This document shows positions 51,083 to 63,049 of a stretch of 64,000 nucleotides of DNA, one piece after another (position 1 is the first letter of the stretch; every line of letters starts with the position of its first letter). Source of the DNA: Cymbidium sinense (taxonomy: Eukaryota > Streptophyta > Magnoliopsida > Asparagales > Orchidaceae); assembly GCA_021442155.1 (NCBI GenBank), contig CM038216.1, forward strand, positions 157,837,983 through 157,901,982. The letters are read 5' to 3'. The notes beneath the pieces are model-generated. The model made no database searches and was not told the origin of the DNA. It was given only the letters and a program-made list of their open reading frames with translations. Both the position numbers and the translations under genes were made by a program.

Positions 51083-51800
51083 CCTAAAACCACTACAGAG
51101 TGAAAGTTTACGCTTTAGCTTTGGGAAATCCACACACTCACGTATTTAAAGAGTGAACAAGAAAAACCCGCATTTTACAAAAATCAAAAGAGGGAAAACC
51201 AGGCCTATTTCAAGAAAAGTCTTCCACTATGTATCTATTTTGAGTACAAAATCTTCTCGATAACTATTATAGAATGTATACGAGAAAGAACAAATTTATA
51301 GTGGTAACAAAAATTGGTAGAAATGACAAACAAACAAGATTGACGAAGGTAAATTGAAGATTATTTAGATCGAAGACATAAAATGATCTGATGATACGAA
51401 TGGTTGAAGACCCCGAAACGGCATGATCTTTTTGAGGATCTTCAAGCTTTGAGCTCTCTCTCTCTCTCTTGTTTGGGCCCCCTCATAATGAGGGGCTATT
51501 TATAGATTGGGATTTATAAATACATGTAAAATCACTCCACTTCATGACTCATAATGATTCCTTTGATTAATGATGTATTTTGTATTTGAATGCTCAAAAT
51601 GAAGTTGGAATTGTAAGATCTTGGCTGTATCATTGTCATAGACTATTATAACACTTTATATTGAGAGCTATTTGGAATTTAACTAATATCCCAAATTTTT
51701 CAAGGATATTTTAAGAGCTCTCAGCCAACTCGATCAACTATTTTAGCATCAAGATTTATGCTTCGACTAGTAGTATTTTAAGTGACATATCAATGTTCAC
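51083..51800 (-). repeat. Right LTR-like repeat (5' LTR in element orientation)
   Basis: Counterpart of 45128-45895. The antisense TATA box (tataaatagcccct on the minus strand) is at plus 51491-51504 and would drive leftward transcription into gag. Confidence 0.65.
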
Positions 51801-53993
51801 TTAAAAAACATATTTATTTAGTATTTTAAATTTTTATTTTTGAAATTAACTCATTTTATCTTTAAAAATATTTGAAGCTAATTTGAATTTTTGAGTATTT
51901 TTGAAAATAATCTTCTCCAAAAATAAGTTTAATTTTTTATAGAGCTTAATCATGTTCACTTACTTGAGATCAGAAACTACTCTTCTTAGGAACTTTTGTT
52001 AGCACTCATTCAAGTAAGTCGACGATTTTCACCAACAAGTCATGAAGTACATTCTGGCCATTACCATTAATAATATGTATTTTCATATATTCTTTAGCTA
52101 CATTTTCAATATAAGTAATAAGAAGTTTTTTAGAGAAATTAATAACATGAAGTTCAGTAATGTATTTTCTTCATTTAGCTTTATAGCAATAAATATAGGG
52201 ATCTAGTCATAGTATCCAAGCACTAGCACTTGGTTTTCTAACAATCTTAAAGCTTCTTGGTTTAGATCTCTTTTTTTTCCCTCTATTTTTTATTTTAGGT
52301 TCTTTGTGATTCTTGTTAGTAAGTTTTTGTTGTTTCATATGAATGATATTATATTCAACATCTTCAAAAGTGGTGAGAATAGATTGATGTTAAATACTAG
52401 AAACCAAGCACTACAAGCAACATAGTCACAAAACATGAAATAATCTTGATACATGAACAACTAAGACTTCATCACAAATAAGCAAATGATTGAGATTAAA
52501 GAAATAATTATGTGAATGATTTTTAAGGTGTACTAATGCAAGCTCCCAAAACCATTTTAAGGGTCAAAATATTAAGTGGATCTTCAATTACAATCAATTA
52601 ATAGCAACCAATAAGTGTTAGAGCATTAACTTCACATTAACTTCAATCCCAAATAAACAAAATTACTATATATCCAAACAATAACAAGGAACCCACTCTC
52701 CCTCTTTAATAAATTGGGATAGGATGCCTTAATTAAGGAATGCTTTATAAGGATATCTCAAAATTTAAATCTTCAATAAAATTGAAAATCCCTTAACTTG
52801 ACTCCCTACTTACCATGTGGCTTACTTTAAGATGTCCACCTCCCTGTTGGTTATCAATGATACTTTAAAGTATCCCTTATTCTCTCCACTTTCTAGGAGT
52901 TTCCTCTTACATGATTCTCTCATCTCTCGCTTAGGGCAATGTCATCTTCCACTAAGTTTATGAAATTGTTTATCACCTAGCTTGCTAGTGCCAAATAAAA
53001 TTTGAAGAATTCAATGGTCTTACTAAAGATAAGGCAAGATATAGTGTCATTTCAAAGAAATTTATTATGAGATTTTAAAAGAAAATATCATAACTTAAAA
53101 TTTTAAAACTTATTTCAAGAGGCTCTTACTCAAGTATTATTCATACCACTCATGCTTTAGTCTCTTAGGGAGTAGGTTTAAGAACTTTAGTCTCTTTCTA
53201 AATAAATAATAGCCCACCTATCTTGCAAATTCATAACACTTGTCTACATGGATTTAAATTGGAAGAGTTAGCTGGCCCAAGTGGTTATAAGTCCAGCAGC
53301 CGGGTAGTTTATCCTCCCTTGTGGAGATAAATCTCATGCCTATCTTCACTTAGATTTAGGTCACGCTTTAACTTATGCTAAAGTCCCCTAAATTTATTAT
53401 CCGAGGTTGTTATTTTTTTCGGGCTACAAGCATAAATCCTCACCTCTTAGGCATCTCCACAACCTTGTGTTGATGGATTATAAGTCCTAAAAATCTAATA
53501 AAATTTAACACAAATAAATAAATCTCTTCACTTTTAAATATATAAAGCTCAATCATAGGATGGATTAGAATGATCACTAAGCCTCCTAGTATCGTGAATA
53601 TTTTCACTTCCTCCCATTGAATTCCAAAAATAAGTCTCCTCCTTGAACTTTTCCAATTGATTTTCCAAATATAACCAATCCTTTGATAGTCTAACTTCAA
53701 AATCTTTGGAGAAGATATTGTATTTTAATCAGAGTATTCTAGAATTTCATTCTAAGATATTTTTATGGAGGCTTGCCTCCATAAATTTTAAAATTTATAT
53801 AAAGCTTTAATCCATGTAAAATGGAAAAATCTAAGTACATTCAAAGACCCATGCCTTAGAGTCCTTATTGTGATTAAGTCCATTGTGGGTGATGCCTATC
53901 GTTAGATAGACATCGATTCAATATCATATTCATCACTTCAATAAGTACTCATATCTACGTGTCCCATACATCCTAAAATAAACACCACAGGTG
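51801..53993. other. AT-rich sequence without a recognised gene
   Basis: Short minus-strand frames occur (for example 86 codons at 53440-53700) but none has a motif I know. A tRNA-like patch at 53264-53345 is treated separately. Confidence 0.45.
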
Positions 53994-54595
53994 TGTTCAA
54001 TCATAAATTTGAAGTTGATTAGTGGCTTTGATTATAATTGATTTGGGCTTGATTGGGTCTTGGCTCATTTGAACCTTTTAGGTCAAATTGGGTTGATCAA
54101 ATTCACTTAGTTCAATTAACTTGATTATAAATGTTAGGATAGTTTAAAATGATCTATTGAATAATAGAGTGATTGAGAAAATCAAATTGGATTTAGTTTG
54201 CTTGAATGACTTTTAATTGAGTTATAAGATCATGGTGGAGTTAACTTGGATTAAGGTTCAAGTTAGTTTGGCTTGGAGCTTGGATTAGAAAATCAAATTC
54301 AATTAACATTAATTGAATAGGTTTGAGGTTGGTTTAGCTCTATCCACATAAGCTTATGTTTGGATGAGTGAATAGGTATGAGTCTTAGTTTAGGCCATAG
54401 GGTAGGTGGAACATATTTGTCCCAAGGTGGACTCTAAGCTTAGGGGTATGTCTTTTAAGTCTCTAAGCTTATGTTTTAGTGTCCCCTTAATCACTAGAAG
54501 TGTCCTAGCACTAAGAAAGTCCAAGTGTCTAGAAGGTTCCTAGATTTGAGATGGGGAGGATTAATCCTCACTCCAAAAGTGAGGTCAACAGACTG
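53994..54595. repeat. Direct repeat of about 0.6 kb, copy 1
   Basis: Aligns in the same orientation with 55969-56535: shared gatttgggcttgattg, gggttgatcaaattcac, gagaaaatcaaattg, and an end block with tcaatcctcac/ttaatcctcac and aaaagtgaggtcaaca. The copies are well diverged. The 1.37-kb spacer has no coding domain, so this may be an old non-autonomous LTR element or a plain duplication. Confidence 0.8.
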
Positions 54596-55968
54596 GTTAT
54601 GCTCTTTTGATCAAGTCTATATCTATTATATTCACTCTCTTTTGACTATGATAATCTTGGTTTAGCAATGCTCATTTGACTGATTTTATTATAAATTAAT
54701 TCTCATTTGACTAAGTTTATTCTTAGCATAACCATGATCTTTCAAATGTACTACTACATTTTGATCATATTTATTACCCAAAATATCTATTTAACTGGTC
54801 ATATACTCTTGATTAGGCTACCATCACTTGATTTAACCATGTCTTTAGACAAAGTCATTCCTAGTAGGATCATGCCCTCTTTTGACCTTGTTATCTCCTT
54901 AGTGGCCTTCCTTTTAGGAACCCTTTTTGAGTTTAATCATAACATATTTAGTCTAATTATATCTCAACTTGATCATACACTTTTGAATAGATTATTTTAT
55001 TATTGAACTACATCATGCAGTTAAGCACTTTATCTTTGGGTGTACACTTGTTCTCAAGCTATTCTTTCACTATGTAGATTATCCTTATATATACATATTA
55101 TACACTCTAAAGATTTTAATTCAATTTAAATGTTTTAAAAGTTTCATTCATTTAAGTGATTTTATAACTTACAAATACTTGATTCTTGAGTTTGATAATT
55201 GATATTTTAACAATCTCCACTCATATTAATGCATTTGTATATGCATGAAGTCAATCAATACAAATTATGTAAGGATGATCCATTTGATTTTAGGACTTTT
55301 GTTATTTATGATAAGATAATTTTTATTATTGTGTGATTTTTAGGTAGATTAAAATTATTTTATCAAAATTAAAAATTAGACATCATATTATTTCTCATAG
55401 AATTTAAGTAACATAAAATTAAGTTTTTTAAAATTTATTTCAATATAGCGATATGCATAGTATGATTATGTGTTTTAAGATGAGCTAATTTGATAGTTTT
55501 TCATAATCATATAAGTTAGCTCTTACTATTTTGAGACTTTCACTTGGTTTGAATTGATTTGGTTCAATATAACCTTTTTGGTCAAATTGGGCTACATAAA
55601 TCAAGTGGGTTGGGTTGACCCAATTGAGTCCAATTGAAAGTTGGATCATGTTTAATATTCAATCGGTGACTAATTGGAAGTATTGGTTTCAATCAGTTTG
55701 ATATAGGATTTGATTTGGTTCAATTTGACTCTTTTAGTCAACTTAGGTCAACTTGGGTCAAAGGGCCAAATTGGCTTAATTAGATTCGATTGATTATAGT
55801 GGAGTGTTCAATAATAACTTATAATTATCAATAAAAGGATTAGATGGCTTGGTTTGATCCAATGGGAATTTGATTGGAGTTTGACTTAATTAGTCATTTT
55901 AAGTCACTTTGGGTCAAGTGGCTTGGTCAAGTCAACATGGACCGATTAGAGATATGGATGGTTGGGAT
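54596..55968. other. Spacer between the 0.6-kb direct repeats
   Basis: AT-rich. The second half (55550-55940) is built of degenerate ttgggtcaa/ttgattggg words, some of which also occur in the flanking repeats. No gene recognised. Confidence 0.5.
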
Positions 55969-56535
55969 GTGTTCGATGATGAATTTGAGGTTGATTGGTG
56001 ACTTTGATTGCAATTGATTTGGGCTTGATTGAGTTTTGACTCATTTAAACATTTTAGGTCAAATGAACTAACTTGGGTTGATCAAATTCACTTAGTTCAA
56101 TGAGCTTGATTACAAATGTTAGAGTAGTTTGAAATGGTCTATTGAATAATTGGTGTGATTGAGAAAATCAAATTGAGTTTAGTTTTCTCGAATGAGTTTG
56201 AATGGAGTTATAAGGTTGTGGTGGGTTAAGTTCGGTTAATGTCCAAGTTGATTTGGCTTTGATCATGGACTGGAGAATCAAATTCTATTAAGATTAATTG
56301 AATAGGTTTGGTTTATTTTAGCTCCAATCACATGAGCTTAAATTTGGATGAGTGGTTGGGAATGAGTCTTTAGGCCTTTAGTAAAACCTACTGTCTAAAA
56401 AACTCTAGCTCAGTTATGCTATAAGTCTTAAAGTTTGTCTAATCATTGGGAGTATCCAAGCACTAAGAAAGTTTAAGTGTCACAAAGTAGATCTAAGATA
56501 GAGGGATCAATCCTCACCCAAAAGTGAGGTCAACA
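55969..56535. repeat. Direct repeat of about 0.6 kb, copy 2
   Basis: Counterpart of 53994-54595, with an extra aactaactt near 56066 and a different middle section at 56380-56430. Confidence 0.8.
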
Positions 56536-56539
56536 AGCC

Positions 56540-56956
56540 ATTTTTGGTTTTGTGGATCCATTTGCACCCAAATATGTTAAGTTGATGGCACAAGAATCCA
56601 TGTTGTGATTAAAGAGCTAATTCTTTGGACTATCACCAATGAGGTGAGGTAATTAGTAGCTTGGATATAGGATGCATTGAGTAAAAGTCTATTGTTTAAT
56701 TTGAGTTTCCTATTTGGACTCTTATCATGAGGTGATGAGGAAGATCAAGGAGAAGGATCAAGAATAAATATATTGTTGTTAATGGTGATAGATGTTCTTG
56801 ATATTTGGGAGATTAGAGGAAAATTGATTGTGATGTTGTGGAGGTTGGGATCATGAAATGTATATATTGGAAGAGTGATAAGAGGTGGAAATGTAAAGTG
56901 TATACTGAAAGGGAAACAAGGTTTCAAGAAATCAATATATATAAGATAGTAGAATG
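56540..56956 (-). pseudogene. Ty1/copia fragment, linker after integrase
   Basis: Minus-strand frame with FPFSIHFTFPP followed by a Thr/Pro/Ile-rich linker and a NASYIQATNYLTSL block like the one that precedes copia RT. It continues the copia sequence found beyond the solo LTR at 63045-64000. The left limit is approximate. Confidence 0.55.
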
Positions 56957-56961
56957 TTTAT
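56957..56961. repeat. Target-site duplication of the solo LTR, left (TTTAT)
   Basis: tttat directly before tgttgacc, repeated at 63045-63049. Confidence 0.9.
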
Positions 56962-59444
56962 TGTTGACCTACAACTATGTGCCACTTAAAATCAAATAAA
57001 TATGGTGGAAATTACCCCTAATCGCGATCGAGATCGAAATTCGCTTCGAATTGAAAAATAATGCGCCAAAAAAATATCAAAATTAATTAAATAGAAAATA
57101 TCAATCAATTAATGATCGATCCAAAAATTAAAATTAATTTTAATAAAATTATGCACATATCGTCGAAGCTCGACAATGTTCAACGACATCCGCTCATGAA
57201 ATTGATCGCCGTCATCGCCAAACAAAACCTATCAAACGACGCCTTCGGATCGACGAAAAAGTGTACACGAATTGAATTTGAGCAACGCCGCATCAATTTA
57301 GACCTAATTTCACTACACCACGCGACGCCGCCATCATAAATTGATCGTGTCGCTATGCTCGATAACAAACACCTAAAATTGACCCATATCTAGATTTATG
57401 ATAAATTAATATCACAAAATAATATTAAATTATAATTAAAGGATTAATACCGCTTAATCTATCCTATTAATCTCTACTAACCCCCGCCTTTCAAATCAAG
57501 AGGCCGCTCTAAAGATCAAAATGACGTTGACCTCATTTTCAAGCTCAATCCTTTCACATTTCTCTCATGATTTCGCTTTCCGCTTTCTCTCTCTCTTGAG
57601 CGATTCCTTTTTTCAACTTTGTACATTTCTCCTCGACACGACGCCTATGACATTTCCTCGTTTTTTTCTCGCTTCGATTTCCTTGTCAAGACTTTCTTTT
57701 CCCTCGATTTCTCCTTCCTTTTCGCTCCCATTAAAGACTCTTGAGTCTTTTCCTCTTCTTCATCTCTCACGACTTGAGAACATCTAATCAACCTTAGCTC
57801 TTCCCTTTGATGCAACCGAACTCTTTCTTCCCTTTTAGAATCAAATATCTGCTTCTCAACCCTGCTTTTCTTATGCATTTGTATTTCAAAATTAGGATTG
57901 GTAAGTGAGCTTTATTTCATGCTTAAAATCATGATAAATGCTTTCTTTAGGGTTTGGGATGTTGTATGGCCTAAACCCCATGTGCTTTTGTTATTTGTGA
58001 AAAAGCATCTAGTTGCTGAAATTTCTATTTTGAAGTTATATTGCCTAGATTTCACATCTTAAATCTTGAAATGGGTTTGATGTTGTATGGCCTAAACCCC
58101 ATGTTTACTTATTTGAGAAATTTAAAGATCATGCTGAAATTGTTGAAGGAATTTAAATTCACTCTCAGTCCATGAATATGTGTAGATGAAATCATGCAAG
58201 GAGTGTTGTTTTATATTTCTTCTTGTTTTCCCTATTTTATGGATGACCTTATATGCTTGATTGGCTCTCTCAAAGGGAAAATTAGAGCAATGTTGTTTGA
58301 AAGGAAAAGCTTTTGAATTATTTTACATGAAAGAAAATTGAATTAATGCCTTTGAAATATATTACAAGAAATCACTTTAATCGGATTATGCTATGCTATG
58401 CTTATCTAGGGATTTCATTTGTTGTATCTCTTGCATGAGTAAATGAACTGAAAATGCAAAAATCAAATGAAAGTTATGCCATGCTACATGCTATCTTAGA
58501 ATTTCAATGTTTTTGCCTCAGATATAATGATCTAAAAAAATCCAAATCAAATTAAAAGGGATTTGATTATACACTTTATTCCCTATGGGTTTCATTCTTG
58601 CATATTTGTCATTTCATTATTCGATATCTTGTTAATAGGAAATGCTATGTTATCAAAGTATGGTTAACGACACCACCCATGCAAGCCTTTCTCTTTCTCA
58701 TGGCAACCCCTACGGGAGAGGGAGGTGTAAATTTTGATAAGCACTGAGATAAAGATTCAAGTAAAATTCATCTTACACTGAATATTATAGAAATGCATGC
58801 TATCAAAGTTTCAACCATGGTCTCATGACACCACCCATGCGCCTTTCTCTGGGCTCTTCATGGTAACCCCAGAGAGAGCGGAGGTCGTTGTAAATTTTGA
58901 TAAAGAGATAAGGATTTGTAAAATTCATCTTTATACTGCAATATTAAGGGGAAAATTGTCGCTATATTATGCTAACCCCACGCTTTCTCGGTTAAATAAA
59001 TCTTCGAGGTCTGACGATACCCACCATGCACGCCTTTCTTGGCATGGTGCCTATTTATCTAGGGATGACAGAGGTCTAAAAATTTTGTGAACAAAATGTA
59101 AAAAATTCCTAAGTGTTTGAAAAGGAAGGTATATGCATATGATTATTCATGCTTTATAATGAATACTTGAATCTTTCTAGTATGTGGTAATCAATCATGC
59201 AATATTCAAAATCCTTTCTTTCTTATGCTTTAATTTCTTGCTGATTGGAAAGATTGATGCTTGCAAATTCCCCTTTTATATGTCTAGCATGTGATCAAAA
59301 TGTGACAAATGAATATAAGTGGATGTTTATGCTTATAACATATATTTGTTAATGTTGGTTCCAATGCAATGCTCAACAAATGTTGTCTTGTTTAAGTATA
59401 TATGCAAACATGTTTATATGCAAATGCAAGCTTTAAATTTATTA

Positions 59445-59700
59445 TTAGTACTACCATATTTCCAACATGGTAGGAAATGTTATGCTATCAAAATTTCTAG
59501 TGTCATGACATCCACACGCATGCCTTTCTTGGCATGGTGGGCTGCCCGCCTCTCATGGCAACCCCACATGTGGGGAGAGCCTGAGGTAAATTTTGATTAT
59601 TATGCTCTAATTAAACATAAGCAACTTTTTATACAAATGCAAGCTTTAAATTCATTACTATAAGTATTTACTCATGTTTCTCCAACATGGTAGAAAACTT
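59445..59700. repeat. Reduced 45-bp minisatellite remnant in the solo LTR
   Basis: Only two recognisable units (ccaacatggtagg near 59462 and catgtttctccaacatgg near 59673), separated by copies of the ggcatggtggg block. Compare about 9 and 12 units in the other LTRs. Confidence 0.7.
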
Positions 59701-60745
59701 GTTATGTTATGTTAACCCATGCACGCCTTTCTGCATGGGCAAATAAATTTGGCGAGGTGTCTCACGACACTTACCATGCACGCCTCTTGGCATGGGGGAA
59801 GGCCTCCTCAAGTAGCCCCTATGGATGATGCCTGAGGTCAAAATTTTCTTTAAAAAAAGGAAGAGAAAAGAAAGAATGAAATGCTTGGTTGTTATGTTGG
59901 CTTAAAATCTTTATTTCAAATGTGAATACTTATGCTTCAATCTCTATATAATGAAAGCTATCTTATTTGTGGCAAGTATGACATAAAGTGGTTAATATAA
60001 ATGCTTATGTGTTGAATTTCTATATCATGCAAGCTATTTTCTTATTTGATCATTATGACATGTGTAATACTCACTTAGGACTCTATTTAGCTTGACATGT
60101 GAAATACATTAGACATATGCTCAAACATAAATACCTCCCTACTTTACTTGTCATTCCCACCATGATTTACATACATACATGAGACATAGTGAAGACTTGA
60201 AGAAAACACATATGGAATAAATTAAATCTACCATATGACATGACATATATCAAGAAGATATCAAAAAAGTTGTTGAGTTAGAAAGAAACTCACAAGTCTA
60301 TGGCACAACTTAACCCTTTATGCAAGATTGAAAGAACTAAACTTGTGGTATAAGGGAGAAAAGGAGAGTAGAAATGTATTTTGTGAAAGGGAAATTCTCT
60401 CTTATTTATAGGCTTTAGCTCTCCTCTTATCATCTATTCTTATGGCATCATAATATGTGTCGTCATAAGTTGCATGCAAGGAAATCATCTAGTTTAATGC
60501 CATTTGTCATATCGCATGCATATGCATGGACATGTGGCATGCCCTTGTGCATCTTTATCACTTTGAAAGGGAAAATAAACTCTTTGCCATATCTTCTTAA
60601 TAAATTTAATGAGTATTTGTTCCCCCACTTGCCATGAGCTTGCATGTGAAGGATGTGAATTATAATTAATCCACTTTTCAAATGATATATAACATATACT
60701 CATATTTTTGTATTCTTCTCCCCCCTTATCAAGAGAAACATGGGC

Positions 60746-61240
60746 TATGGGTATTTGATCATATGGGCCTTCAAAATGATTTATTTCAGCCCCTTTATGT
60801 TTATTGATTACATAAAGAAAGGGTTTTAGCCCAAATCAAATTCCTAAATTCATTTTAGGCCATTACCTTTATATTTGATCATATGGACCTTCAAAATGAT
60901 TTATTTCAGCCTTTATGCTGCCACATAAAGAAAGAGTTTTTAGCCCAAATCAAATTCTTAAATTCATTTTAGGCCCATTACTTATATGATCATATGGGCC
61001 TTCAAACAATTAATTTCACTCTTCTTTGCTGATTTGTTAAAGAAGAGGATTTTTAGCCCAAATCAAGTGCCTAAATTCATTTAGGCCCATTACCTTATAA
61101 TTTGATCATATGGGCCTTCAAAACAATTAATTTTATTTCTTCTTCTGATTTGTTACATAAGGAGAGGTTTTAGCCCAAATCAAGTGCCTAAATTCATTCT
61201 ATACATTACTTACATTTGATCAAAAAGTAATTATTTCAGC
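60746..61240. repeat. Tandem repeats in the solo LTR matching the 154-bp family
   Basis: Four to five units of about 110-120 bp with tatgggccttcaaaa, ttagcccaaatcaa and aaattcattttaggcc. They are shorter than the units in the other two LTRs. Confidence 0.8.
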
Positions 61241-61489
61241 CTATACCCTTCATATGATATAAAGGGGTTCTCATAAGAGAATATCGGTTGATCTTAGAGG
61301 GTTACAAACCTAAAAATCTATGATTTAAATCTAAGTTAATTTATCAAATGACTAAAGATAAATCTATCATTATCATATCTCTCATAATGTCATATTTCAA
61401 AATCTAGATGACAATTGGAGAACGATAGATCTTGAAATAATTAATCAGATATTCCCTGCAAAAAAATAAAATGTTTACTTCATCTTAGT

Positions 61490-62110
61490 TTGGTTTTGAG
61501 GCCCGTTAACAAACCCAAAATGCCATATTGAAATCTAAACTTGCAATTGAACTACATTTCACTAGACATTTAATGTTTTAAAAGAACAGATATTCGTATG
61601 TATGTTGAAATGTTCAAATATTAGGGACATGTGCAAGTAAGATATACACAAGAACAGATGCTATACTTCCCGGTTTGGTATTCGGACTGGGTCCGGGTTA
61701 ACAAAACCTAAAATTCAAAATTTGACATCGAAACTTCAACATTAGACATCTTAATGTCTATGCAATTTTCAAAAGAACGATATTCATAGTTGGAGTAATT
61801 ACTATGTCAAATACAAAAGAACAGATGCTATACTTCCCGGTTTGGTCTTCAAACCGGGTCCGAGTTAACAAAACCTAAAAAATGTGATATTATAAGAATT
61901 TCAAATTAATAATATCTGAGAAGCTAATTCTGTCATATAATACAAGATATGAATCAACCGACATAGCTCTTAAAATTCAAACCCTCAAGAAGAAAAGTCT
62001 CAAACCCGATCCTCTATGTTCAAGCTAGAGTGGACAAGGTTTTGAAGGATTATACTTCTTGAGATAATGAATTTAGACTGATCCTCTAGAAAACATTTAG
62101 ACAAGTCTAT
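61490..62110. repeat. Tandem blocks in the solo LTR matching the 285-bp family
   Basis: gttaacaaaacctaaa blocks near 61505, 61698 and 61866. Two of them are preceded by agaacagatgctatacttcc and a ggtttggt block. Confidence 0.75.
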
Positions 62111-63044
62111 CAATTGATATTAGCCTAGATCGAGAAGGGTAATTATAATTAAAATTTCAATGATAAATGATCATATATTCAAATATAAATCAATCATAAA
62201 ATGATCAAAATTCAAAGAAAATAACAAAAAAAAGAAAAAAAAAATGAAATTAATTATTTAAATTAAAACTAAATAAAATAAATCCACCCCTCCGCAACTA
62301 TTTGTCTTTGGGTGACAAATTAAGAAAACTTTTGCTCACAAAGAGCCAATGTCAAATTAAATGCATAACTACCTTCACACTCAAATATTCCTAAAGTCGT
62401 AGGACGCGGGGTCCTCGTGTCCGCGTGATTTTGCCGCGATATGACACCACATAAATGGCGCATGACTGAGCTCGACGGGTGGTTCCCGCGATATGGCACC
62501 ACTAAATTACCACGGCCGCATGATGTTCTAACGCTTTGCTGAGTAAAATGTAGAATGTATTTGGTTGGACAAAAAATCCCATATGTTAGCTAAGGTTGAC
62601 TTATATTTGTCCCTTTAGACAAACTCCACCCAGTCTACAAGGATACCTTGGACGACGTAACCCATGTTGCCGACAGGATCCTTCCGTCGTCGACTACCTC
62701 CTCTCGACATAATTGACCAAATGTCCGGACGACGGAACCATGGGATCTAGACGGCCATCGTTCCCCCACAAAAGTTTTAATAAAAAATAATAAATCTCAT
62801 AAGTTCTAAACTCCACTCACTAATCATATATACTCGTTATTTAACGATTCATTATTTAATCGAAAGTGCTCTCTGAGAGGTAATTAACTGCTATAGGAAA
62901 CCCGAACCATATATAAAAAATTCTCACCAAATGAGAACGAAATCTGGTAGTGTCTTATCTACTATTCATCTCTTTCAAATTATCACCCACACTTAAACAA
63001 CTTTTTTTATTTTTTTCAGAGTGGCAATAATTTTCGATCCCACA

Positions 63045-63049
63045 TTTAT
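63045..63049. repeat. Target-site duplication of the solo LTR, right (TTTAT)
   Basis: tttat directly after cccaca, matching 56957-56961. Confidence 0.9.

Larger units (their letters stand above)
45128..51800 (-). mobile_element. Internally deleted Ty3/gypsy relic with nested LINE
   Basis: Two LTR-like direct repeats (45128-45895 and 51083-51800) enclose minus-strand gag and protease remains: gag N-terminal part 50080-51060, gag C-terminal part 48200-48620, protease 47680-48060. A LINE fragment (48622-50075) splits gag. The remaining space between protease and the left repeat (46000-47460) is too short for RT, RNase H and integrase, and none of their motifs is seen. The outer ends and any target duplication are not resolved. 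Confidence 0.65.
56962..63044 (+). mobile_element. Solo LTR of the giant-LTR gypsy family, 6083 bp
   Basis: Begins tgttgacctacaactatg and ends cgatcccaca, as in the two LTRs at 11479 and 28336, and aligns with them in order throughout, but is more diverged. No internal region is attached and a 5-bp duplication flanks it, so it is a solo LTR from LTR-LTR recombination. It contains the CT-rich block (57530-57895), a reduced 45-bp array, a diverged promoter pair and both longer arrays. Confidence 0.95.

Noticed and set aside
57112..57368. Frames of 62-75 codons on both strands in the solo LTR
   Set aside because: They overlap each other on opposite strands, have no domain, and are not conserved in the other two LTR copies.
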